DNA from: an uncultured Clostridia bacterium
GTDB taxonomy: Bacteria > Bacillota > Clostridia > Saccharofermentanales > Saccharofermentanaceae
NCBI GenBank assembly: GCA_937876985.1
Contig: CALEFT010000049.1
Coordinates: 1-30,007 of the forward strand
Direction of reading: 5' to 3'
Length of the DNA: 30,007 nucleotides
Shown here: positions 1 to 6,069 of the stretch, piece after piece
Layout: each line of letters opens with the position of its first letter
Numbering within the stretch: position 1 is the stretch's first letter
Notes under the pieces: model-generated
Told to the model about the DNA's origin: nothing
The model's input: the letters and a program-made list of their open reading frames with translations, nothing else
Database searches by the model: none
Made by a program: the position numbers and the translations under genes

Positions 1-95
1 AGATTAGCCCATTTTTGTTGACAAAACTGTTGACGGAAGCCCTGTCAACAAATCTGTCAACAGATTAGCCTGATTTTGTTGACAAAACTGTTGAC
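1..95 (+). repeat. 61-bp tandem repeat array, A-type units (left copy)
   Basis: AGATTAGCC recurs at 1 and 62, giving a 61-bp period; the array continues past the left edge. Each unit holds two GTTGAC boxes 12 bp apart, a short GGAAGCC-containing loop, then two GTCAAC boxes 12 bp apart, so a unit can fold into a hairpin with two 7-bp stems. The second unit breaks down after about 95. The same units occur at 12268-12295 and, inverted, at 16713-16887. No ORF spans it. Function unknown. Confidence 0.85.
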
Positions 96-191
96 GGAGG
101 GGCTTGCTGAAGAATACGCTGAAAACGGCTTTATCAGCACTATTTAATATTAATTATTCTGCGATTTTATCATGTAAAAATTGCTTATTCC

Positions 192-222
192 TTATCATTA
201 GTGTCGAAGATAATGCTATAAT
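192..222 (+). promoter_or_regulatory. Predicted extended -10 promoter for the ATPase/TOPRIM pair
   Basis: TATAAT lies at 217-222, preceded by TG at 214-215, which makes an extended -10 (TGCTATAAT). The best upstream hexamer is TTATCA at 192-197, with a 19-bp gap, so the -35 is weak. The start codon at 266 would have a leader of about 37 nt. Predicted from sequence only. Confidence 0.5.
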
Positions 223-265
223 TAGGAATAGAATAATTCGACATAGGTGCTGGAGGAATGGCATT

Positions 266-1450
266 ATGATACTTGGATTTGATGTAGAGAATTTCGATTT
301 GTTTGATAAGGATCAGTGCGGAGTGTTGATGGAGGATATTGGTAATGCTGATAAGGCTGACTTATATCCGATGGCTGGACTTGGCGCTTTTATTGGTCGT
401 AACCAGACTGGTAAATCGAGTTTTATGGATGCGATTTATTTCCTGAAGCATTGTGTTACTAAGGGCGTAAGAACGGCGTCTACCTCTAAGGATAGACCTG
501 GCTTTTCGAAGCTGGTTATTGACAGGAAGAAGCCGGCTGTTTTCAGAGTTTACATGAAGCTTAAGGCGCCGAAGGATGATGCGAATGGACTTCGCAGACA
601 TTTTGTTCAATATGAGTTGGAGCTTGGTGCTAATAGGCATGGAATTCCTGTGGTAAGAAGCGAGAGAGCTTATTTGCATGCGAAGCAGGAGACGGTTATT
701 CCTGTACTTGAGATTGATAATCAGGAGGGAAGAGTTTTGACAAAGCTTTCTGCTGATTATCAGTGTGAATATGAGAAGACACATATTTCTGATGACCATA
801 CTTGTGCGTTGCAGCTATATGGGCGAATTAGTTCGTATGGGATTTTGCATGAGATTTATCATGAGATTTCTAGGTGGTTTTTCTGCTGTTTTTCGAGTGG
901 GGATGAGAGTAATTATTTTGAGGTTGGAAATGCGCCTGGTGGGCATAAGCATTTGAATAATGCGGGAACGAATGTGCGCAATGTGCTCGAGTATATTAAG
1001 GGTGAGGATGAGGCGTACTATGAGACTTTGGTGGCAGATTTGTCGGCGAAGATTCCTGAGATGAAGAAGAAGAGACTTCCTGAGAAGCTCGCGGATAGTC
1101 CGAATAAGCTGTTTTTGTATTTGTTGCTGCTCGCGGATAAGGATCCTGCGTCGACGATTTTTATTGAGACGCCGGACCGTGATTTGTATCACGACATGAT
1201 AGATGTGCTTGCGTCGAGGATGAGGGAGTATTCGTTTGAAAGGCCATATAATCAGATTTTGTTTACGACGCACAATCCTTATATTTTGGAGTCTATCTCG
1301 CCAAAGGAGGTTTGGGTATTCAAGCGTTCTTTTGAGCAGGAGAAGGGCGATATTACGATAGAGTGCGCGGGCAAGGATAAGCTCGTTAATGAGATGTTTA
1401 AGCAAGGTGTTGGCATGGGTGCGATTTGGTACGGCGGACATTTGGAGTAA
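266..1450 (+). CDS. OLD/AAA_21-type ATPase of a two-gene module
   Basis: A 394-residue P-loop ATPase of the ABC/OLD-like (AAA_15/AAA_21) kind. Walker A is GRNQTGKS at residues 44-51. The Walker B region is at about 296-306 (TIFIETPDRD), followed by an H-loop FTTHNP at 333-338 and the typical C-terminal WYGG motif near 388. I chose the ATG at 266 because GGAGG at 252-256 sits 9 nt upstream and the protein then starts just before the conserved ATPase fold; the reading frame stays open upstream but lacks a good ribosome site. The Walker B is odd: the usual D-E pair reads E-T. It lies 21 nt ahead of a TOPRIM-like gene, which suggests one operon. ATPases of this type paired with TOPRIM-like proteins occur in phage-defence systems (OLD, Gabija, PARIS, Rlo). 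That role here is inferred from family and pairing only. Confidence 0.8.
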   Translation: MILGFDVENFDLFDKDQCGVLMEDIGNADKADLYPMAGLGAFIGRNQTGKSSFMDAIYFLKHCVTKGVRTASTSKDRPGFSKLVIDRKKPAVFRVYMKLKAPKDDANGLRRHFVQYELELGANRHGIPVVRSERAYLHAKQETVIPVLEIDNQEGRVLTKLSADYQCEYEKTHISDDHTCALQLYGRISSYGILHEIYHEISRWFFCCFSSGDESNYFEVGNAPGGHKHLNNAGTNVRNVLEYIKGEDEAYYETLVADLSAKIPEMKKKRLPEKLADSPNKLFLYLLLLADKDPASTIFIETPDRDLYHDMIDVLASRMREYSFERPYNQILFTTHNPYILESISPKEVWVFKRSFEQEKGDITIECAGKDKLVNEMFKQGVGMGAIWYGGHLE

Positions 1451-1471
1451 TTTAAGGAGTGCGTAGGTAAG

Positions 1472-2266
1472 ATGGTAATCGAGATTTTGACGGAGGATAA
1501 GTCTGGTTCTGTAACAGTCGAGAGGCTCGTTAGAAGAATTTGCAAGAAGTTTTATGAGAATAAGGCTTCTAATAACGCGTCCAAAAATCAAGAAAACAAG
1601 CCTTCGAACATGCCGACGATTAATGTTCGTCCACATCGTGGCTGTGGCAATTTGCCTCATGATTGGGATAATAAGCCGCCTAGATTTGCTTCTGGTCTGC
1701 TTGATTTGTTGCCTGCTAAGTGTAGGGCGTATGAGGAATGTTATGGTAATGAAGAGGTGATTTTTGTTGTCGTAATGGATTCTGATGATAACGACCCAGT
1801 TGAGCTAAGGAAGACGCTTTATACGGTGTGTAAGAAATATGCGCCAAATGTTAGAAGTGTTATTGGGCTTTGCGTTGAAGAGGTCGAGTCTTGGCTTCTT
1901 GGTGACCACGAGGCTATTTCTAAGGCTTACCCAGAGGCAGATATTAGCGCGATTAGCCTTTATGAGCAAGACAGCGTTTGCGGCACATGGGAAGCACTTT
2001 GTAGAGTTGTTTGTCCTGATAATTATGAGGATGTTCTAGAGATCGGATATCCTGCTATTGGTCAGTATAAGGCGAAGTGGTCGGAGGTAATTTCTAAGTA
2101 TCTTGACCCGGAGAAGAATGTTTCTCCTAGCTTCATTTTGTTTAAGCACGCACTTGAGGCTGCGCTTACTAATCCAAAACCAATTAGCTCGAATCAGCAG
2201 GCTTTCTTGTCTCATGAGACGCACGATTCTAAGCCTAATCCAAAGGTTAGAAGAATCACATTCTAA
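1472..2266 (+). CDS. TOPRIM-like DUF4276-type protein, partner of the upstream ATPase
   Basis: A 264-residue protein with the pattern of DUF4276 / RloB-like TOPRIM-fold proteins. An N-terminal strand carries E8 and a second acidic residue E17. A basic segment RPHRGCGN lies at 53-60. A hydrophobic strand ends in the acidic cluster MDSDDND at 102-108, and a conserved VEEVESWLLGD is at 135-145 (compare the EAWLLAD motif of DUF4276). These acidic groups are the expected metal ligands of a TOPRIM nuclease-like site. AAGGAG at 1454-1459 is 12 nt before the ATG. No membrane segments are visible. A nuclease or other effector working with the ATPase is plausible but not shown. The family assignment rests on motifs I recognise, not on a search. 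Confidence 0.7.
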   Translation: MVIEILTEDKSGSVTVERLVRRICKKFYENKASNNASKNQENKPSNMPTINVRPHRGCGNLPHDWDNKPPRFASGLLDLLPAKCRAYEECYGNEEVIFVVVMDSDDNDPVELRKTLYTVCKKYAPNVRSVIGLCVEEVESWLLGDHEAISKAYPEADISAISLYEQDSVCGTWEALCRVVCPDNYEDVLEIGYPAIGQYKAKWSEVISKYLDPEKNVSPSFILFKHALEAALTNPKPISSNQQAFLSHETHDSKPNPKVRRITF

Positions 2267-2288
2267 TTGGTTATAGGTGATAGTTAGT

Positions 2289-3479
2289 ATGAGCAAAACC
2301 GCGAATCTTCTTCCAGTCGACAGAGGCCATATTTATATTCATGTGCCTTTTTGTGAGAGAAAGTGTCATTACTGTGATTTCTTTTCAATCTCCATTTGCC
2401 CCTCTCGAAAAGCATCACCTAACCAAAACCAACTAATTTCAGATTATTTTGCTGCTCTTGTTTCTGAGATTGATTCTACTAGCGAAGAATATATTCCTGA
2501 TGATTTACGAATTAGTACGATATATTTTGGTGGAGGTACTCCATCTTGTGTAGACCCAATGCACATCAAGGCGGTGTTAGATGCGATTTGTCGTAAATTT
2601 ACTTTGTCCGAGGATGTCGAGATTACACTAGAAATGAATCCGTCTTCTGCCGATAGTACGAAGCTTACACGATATAAACAAATGGGTATCAATAGATTAT
2701 CTATCGGAGTACAGTCACTTGATGACGACGTTCTTAGAACTCTTGGTCGTCTTCATGATTCGAAGCTCGCGCTTTCTACAATTTCAAAGGCGCGCGAGGC
2801 AGGTTTTACTAATATTTCTGCAGACCTCATGCTCGGAATTCCAGGACAGACATTAGAGCAGCTAATTCTCAATGGACAAAAGCTTATTGATAGCGGTGTA
2901 AGTCATATCAGCATGTATTCTCTTGAGCTTATTGAAGGTACAAAACTTTATGATAGATTTGCTTCAACTATTGAAGACGAGATTTCCCAAGAAAGGGAGC
3001 GCGAGATGTATCACGGACTTCGCGACTATCTTAGATCTTGCGGCTATATGCCATATGAGATTTCAAATTGCGCGAAGATAGGTTACGAGAGTCGACACAA
3101 CCTCGCATATTGGAAGGGCGCAGAATATTTTGGCTATGGCGCAGGAAGCTCTGGCTATGTAAATGGCGTTAGATATTCACATGTAGATAATATCGATTCT
3201 TATATTGCTAGTCCGAAAGCTAGTGTAGAGATTGAAGAGCGAATGAATCTTGATTCTAAGATGCGCGAATATGCAATGCTTTCTCTTCGAACGAGTGTCG
3301 GAATCTTAAGTGAGGAGTTTCAGATGCTTTTCGGAAAAGGCGTGGAGGAAGTCTTCGCCGAGAGCATAAAAAAGAATAAGGAGCTCGGATTGGTTATATG
3401 CGACGCACAAGGCGTGCGTTTGACAAGACGAGGCTTAGACCTTGCAAATCAAGTGTTTGCGGACTTTTTGTTGGATTAG
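2289..3479 (+). CDS. hemW: HemW-like radical SAM protein (heme chaperone / HemN-like)
   Basis: A 396-residue radical SAM protein. The cluster-binding Cys are C22, C26 and C29 (CERKCHYC), giving the CxxxCxxC signature with the aromatic residue before the last Cys. GGGTPS at 81-86 is the SAM-binding glycine motif. The C-terminal half has the HemW segment with RHNLAYW and GYGAGSSGY. HemW was long annotated as an oxygen-independent coproporphyrinogen oxidase; known family members act in heme trafficking instead. Its place directly upstream of hrcA is the classic Firmicutes order. I prefer ATG 2289 over GTG 2277 because AGGTGA (2275-2280) lies 8 nt before it. The codons at 2404-2413 contain the over-represented octamer CGAAAAGC within a small low-conservation insert. 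Confidence 0.92.
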   Translation: MSKTANLLPVDRGHIYIHVPFCERKCHYCDFFSISICPSRKASPNQNQLISDYFAALVSEIDSTSEEYIPDDLRISTIYFGGGTPSCVDPMHIKAVLDAICRKFTLSEDVEITLEMNPSSADSTKLTRYKQMGINRLSIGVQSLDDDVLRTLGRLHDSKLALSTISKAREAGFTNISADLMLGIPGQTLEQLILNGQKLIDSGVSHISMYSLELIEGTKLYDRFASTIEDEISQEREREMYHGLRDYLRSCGYMPYEISNCAKIGYESRHNLAYWKGAEYFGYGAGSSGYVNGVRYSHVDNIDSYIASPKASVEIEERMNLDSKMREYAMLSLRTSVGILSEEFQMLFGKGVEEVFAESIKKNKELGLVICDAQGVRLTRRGLDLANQVFADFLLD

Positions 3480-3501
3480 GTTCTAGGCAAAGTTGTAGGA
3501 A

Positions 3502-3518
3502 TGTCAAAATAACTCAAA
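3502..3518 (+). promoter_or_regulatory. Possible degenerate second CtsR box
   Basis: TGTCAAA-ATA-ACTCAAA matches 12 of the 14 half-site positions of the CtsR consensus RGTCAAA-NAN-RGTCAAA, but its spacer lacks the central A. It lies about 20 bp upstream of the better box at 3525-3541. On its own it would not be worth calling. Confidence 0.25.
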
Positions 3519-3524
3519 TATTCG

Positions 3525-3541
3525 TTTGACTTTAATTGACT
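3525..3541 (-). promoter_or_regulatory. Likely CtsR operator overlapping the hrcA promoter
   Basis: Read on the minus strand this is AGTCAAT-TAA-AGTCAAA. The CtsR consensus is RGTCAAA-NAN-RGTCAAA, so 13 of 14 half-site bases and the central A of the spacer match. It overlaps the predicted -35 of the hrcA operon, where a bound repressor would block polymerase. CtsR normally controls clp genes, and clpP is inside this operon, which makes the site credible. No ctsR gene is present in the window. Confidence 0.6.
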
Positions 3542-3554
3542 TTGGGTGTTAAAT
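3526..3554 (+). promoter_or_regulatory. Predicted sigma-A promoter of the hrcA heat-shock operon
   Basis: TTGACT at 3526-3531 and TTAAAT at 3549-3554 are separated by 17 bp. Transcription would start near 3561, so the CIRCE element would cover the start site and the first transcribed bases, as in other HrcA-regulated operons. A second TTGACT at 3536-3541 has no good -10 partner. Confidence 0.65.
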
Positions 3555-3558
3555 GTAG

Positions 3559-3585
3559 TTGGCACTCGAAGTGGTAGAGTGCTAA
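3559..3585 (+). promoter_or_regulatory. CIRCE element (HrcA operator)
   Basis: TTGGCACTC (3559-3567), a 9-bp spacer, then GAGTGCTAA (3577-3585). This differs from the canonical TTAGCACTC-N9-GAGTGCTAA at a single base. CIRCE is the known binding site of HrcA, which is encoded 24 bp downstream, so the operon is self-regulated. Confidence 0.97.
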
Positions 3586-3609
3586 AATTACAAACGGAAG
3601 GAGAAAAAC

Positions 3610-4671
3610 ATGCCTTTAGATGAACGTAAGAAGATGATACTTCAGGCAATTGTTGATGACTATGTATCAACATATGAGCCAGTTGGGTCAAAATCTCTAA
3701 TCGATAGGCACAATTTCTCCGTAAGCTCGGCTACGCTTCGTAACGAGATGGCAGAGCTAGAGAAGATGGGACTAATTGAGAAGCCGCACACTTCTGCAGG
3801 TAGAATTCCATCTGACAAGGGATACCGCGAATATGTTAATTCGCTTATGAGAATTGACGTAATCTCTGAAGAAGAGTGCGAGGATATCCAGAATAGAATC
3901 AGCGAGAGCGTTGATGAGGTGACAGACCTTCTTAAGAATGCTGCTAATACGTTGTCTGAGAAGACGGGTTATGTGTCAGTGGCGCTTACACCAAGACTTC
4001 AGAAGAGTTACCTTACACAGCTCAAGATGCTGATGATCGAACCAGGTAAGGCGCTTGTGGTTGTGGTTCTTTCGGAAGGAGTAGTCAAGGATAAGCTAGT
4101 TAGAATTCCTAACTTTCTTACAGACGAGCAGGTGATGCAGATTTCTCGAAGTGTTGAGAGTAATTTGCTAGGAAAGCCGTTAGATGAGATTACTTTGATT
4201 ACTGTAGCTACATCCGTTAAGGACAGCACGATTCCTGATTCGCTGCTTAACCAGGTGCTCTATGAAGCATATACTGCAATTAAGCAGGCGGATAGGCTCG
4301 ATGTTTTCCTAGATGGAGAGCATAGGATGCTTTCGCTTCCAGAGTTTAATTCTGTAAGCAGAGCAAGAAGCTTTCTAGATACACTATCACGCGACGGAAT
4401 GGTTGCAGGTTATGTAAATGAGCTTAATTCTTTTGCCAAGGATAGCCACTATATGAACAATGAGAATTCATACATGATTCGAATTGGACAAGAGATTGCA
4501 CTCGAAGGACTAGAAGATTGTTCTTTTATTACTACGACATATAACTTAGGCGATACGCTTACAGGTAATATTGGAATAATTGGACCGAAGAGAATGGAGT
4601 ATTCGAAGGTAATATCACAAATCAATTTTGTGCGTAAGACCTTGAATGACGAGATAAAGAGACTTACATAA
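3610..4671 (+). CDS. hrcA: Heat-inducible transcription repressor HrcA
   Basis: A 353-residue repressor of class I heat-shock genes, close to the usual family length. The N-terminal winged helix (about 1-75) contains the typical RNEMAELEKMGLIEKPH and SAGRIPSDKGYR segments. The remainder is the GAF-like dimerisation and inducible region, with IGPKRMEY near the C terminus. In characterised relatives HrcA activity depends on GroE. GGAAGGAG at 3596-3603 is well spaced from ATG 3610. It is the first gene after the CIRCE/CtsR-controlled promoter and leads grpE, clpP, dnaK, dnaJ and prmA. Confidence 0.96.
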   Translation: MPLDERKKMILQAIVDDYVSTYEPVGSKSLIDRHNFSVSSATLRNEMAELEKMGLIEKPHTSAGRIPSDKGYREYVNSLMRIDVISEEECEDIQNRISESVDEVTDLLKNAANTLSEKTGYVSVALTPRLQKSYLTQLKMLMIEPGKALVVVVLSEGVVKDKLVRIPNFLTDEQVMQISRSVESNLLGKPLDEITLITVATSVKDSTIPDSLLNQVLYEAYTAIKQADRLDVFLDGEHRMLSLPEFNSVSRARSFLDTLSRDGMVAGYVNELNSFAKDSHYMNNENSYMIRIGQEIALEGLEDCSFITTTYNLGDTLTGNIGIIGPKRMEYSKVISQINFVRKTLNDEIKRLT

Positions 4672-4699
4672 CAATTATTAATTGGAGGTAACAAAGGAA

Positions 4700-5326
4700 A
4701 TGGCAGACGAGAAGTCTAACGTAAATGGAAATGAGAACGAGGAAGTAAACGAGATAGTAGTAGACAATGAGCAGGACTTAAAGTGTGAGTGCGATGCTAA
4801 GTGCGAATGCGAAGGCAAGTGCGAATGCGAAGGTAAGTGCGACTTAGATGCTAAGGATGAAGCAGACGATAAGAAGGAAGCTTCTGAAGAAGATAAGGTA
4901 GCGATGCTAGAGAAGAGATACATGGCACTTTATGCTGAGTATGAGAACTTCCGTAAGAGAACAGCAAAGGAGAGAGAGCAGCTATATTCCGATGCAGTTG
5001 CAGAGGTAAGTGAGAAGTGGCTAGCAGTTCTCGACAATATCGACAGAGCAGTAGAGTCTTCTAAGGATCTTTCAGCAGATAACTACGAGCAGGTTGCAAA
5101 GGGCATCGAGATTATCGGCAAGGGCGCAGAGGACGTGCTTACTAAGATTGGCATCAAGGAGATAGAGTGCCAGAGAGGAACAGCTTTTGACCCTAACTTC
5201 CACGAGGCAGTAATGCATGTAGAGGACGACGAGTTAGGTGAGCAGGAGGTAGCTCAGGTATTCCAGAAGGGATACATTTATAAGGATAGGGTTGTACGAC
5301 ACGCAGTAGTGCAGGTCGCAAACTAA
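4700..5326 (+). CDS. grpE: GrpE nucleotide exchange factor with a Cys-repeat N terminus
   Basis: A 208-residue co-chaperone that releases ADP from DnaK. The long helix (about 65-135, ending around NIDRAVES) and the C-terminal beta-wing (FDPNFHEAVMHV, then QKGYIYKDRVVRHA) are normal. The start is taken as ATG 4700 with GGAGGT at 4684-4689 upstream, rather than the in-frame TTG at 4682, which overlaps that ribosome site. The N terminus is odd: residues 28-49 contain seven Cys at 29, 31, 35, 37, 41, 43 and 47 in a C-x-C-x3 pattern, built from four 18-bp DNA repeats. GrpE N termini are usually acidic and disordered with no Cys. The segment might bind metal or sense redox state; this is inference. 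Confidence 0.95.
   Translation: MADEKSNVNGNENEEVNEIVVDNEQDLKCECDAKCECEGKCECEGKCDLDAKDEADDKKEASEEDKVAMLEKRYMALYAEYENFRKRTAKEREQLYSDAVAEVSEKWLAVLDNIDRAVESSKDLSADNYEQVAKGIEIIGKGAEDVLTKIGIKEIECQRGTAFDPNFHEAVMHVEDDELGEQEVAQVFQKGYIYKDRVVRHAVVQVAN
4781..4852 (+). repeat. Four 18-bp tandem repeats encoding the GrpE Cys-rich segment
   Basis: Units start at 4781, 4799, 4817 and 4835. The middle two differ only at their last base, while the outer two are diverged. Each encodes a K-C-x-C/L-x-x hexapeptide. The in-frame 18-bp size allows expansion or contraction without breaking GrpE. Confidence 0.9.
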
Positions 5327-5377
5327 TAAAGGATAGATAGCTTACTATCGATTATTAAACACAAAGGAGATAACAAA

Positions 5378-5983
5378 ATGGACAAGATGGACAACATTTA
5401 TGCAAGTTTGGTACCTACAGTAATTGAGTCAACAAATCGTGGAGAGAGAGCATATGACATCTATTCACGTTTGCTCAAGGAAAGAATCATCATTCTTTCA
5501 GACGAGGTTAACCACGTAACAGCAAGCTTGATTACAGCTCAGCTTCTTTTCTTAGAGGCAGAGGATCCAGATAAGGACATTCAGTTCTATATCAATAGCC
5601 CAGGAGGCTCAGTAACAGACGGTCTTATGATCTACGACACGATGCAACACATTAAGCCAGACGTACAGACAATCTGTATGGGTATGGCAGCATCTATGGG
5701 TGCGTTCCTACTTTCTGCTGGTACAAAGGGCAAGAGATGCATCCTTCCAAACGCAGAGGTAATGATTCACCAGCCACTAGGCGGCGCACAGGGCCAGGCA
5801 ACAGACATTCAGATTGCAGCAGAGCACATCAAGCGCACAAAGGCTAGACTTAACACAATCTTGGCTGCAAACACAGGCAAGTCTATCGAAGAAATCGAGA
5901 AGGATACAGACAGAGATAATTGGCTTACAGCTGAGCAGGCTCTCGAGTATGGAATCGTAGATAGAATCCTCGATAAGAAGTGA
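5378..5983 (+). CDS. clpP: ATP-dependent Clp protease proteolytic subunit
   Basis: A 201-residue serine protease subunit forming the degradation chamber used with ClpX/ClpA/ClpC-type unfoldases. The catalytic triad is visible: Ser106 in MAASMGA, His131 in IHQPLGG and Asp180 in TDRDNW, with spacing equal to that of the E. coli enzyme. AAAGGAG at about 5361-5368 supports ATG 5378. clpP is normally beside tig/clpX or alone. Here it lies between grpE and dnaK, so it should be co-transcribed under CIRCE and the likely CtsR box. No clpX, clpC or ctsR is in the window. Confidence 0.96.
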   Translation: MDKMDNIYASLVPTVIESTNRGERAYDIYSRLLKERIIILSDEVNHVTASLITAQLLFLEAEDPDKDIQFYINSPGGSVTDGLMIYDTMQHIKPDVQTICMGMAASMGAFLLSAGTKGKRCILPNAEVMIHQPLGGAQGQATDIQIAAEHIKRTKARLNTILAANTGKSIEEIEKDTDRDNWLTAEQALEYGIVDRILDKK

Positions 5984-6007
5984 TAACAAATTAAGAAGAT
6001 ATTTTGG

Positions 6008-6031
6008 CTGATGCTTTTCGAAAAGCATCAG
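6008..6031. repeat. Perfect 24-bp palindrome between clpP and dnaK
   Basis: The 24 bases equal their own reverse complement, giving a 10-bp stem with a TCGA-containing tip (CTGATGCTTT and its complement). No T-run follows on either side, so it is not a standard terminator. It is made of two head-to-head copies of the over-represented octamer CGAAAAGC. A role in mRNA processing or 5' end stabilisation of dnaK is possible. Confidence 0.85.
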
Positions 6032-6069
6032 GAAGAAAGAGAAAAAACAATTAAAGGAGAACAAATAAT

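Noticed and set aside
1..95. Possible integron attC-like sites, because of GTT/AAC boxes in dyad
   Set aside because: GTTGACA and TGTCAAC do not fit the GTTRRRY / RYYYAAC core-site rules, there is no integrase, and units are tandem without cassettes.
104..265. Upstream extension of the ATPase frame
   Set aside because: No ribosome site; it overlaps the repeat and the predicted promoter; the conserved protein begins at 266.
815..1660. Minus-strand open frame opposite the ATPase
   Set aside because: Arg/Ile/Leu-rich shadow product; the plus-strand genes have clear motifs and ribosome sites.
4682..4699. TTG start for grpE
   Set aside because: It overlaps the GGAGGT ribosome site that properly serves ATG 4700.
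5336..5349. Small hairpin GATAG/CTATC before clpP
   Set aside because: Only 5 bp, AT-rich, no T-run; likely chance.
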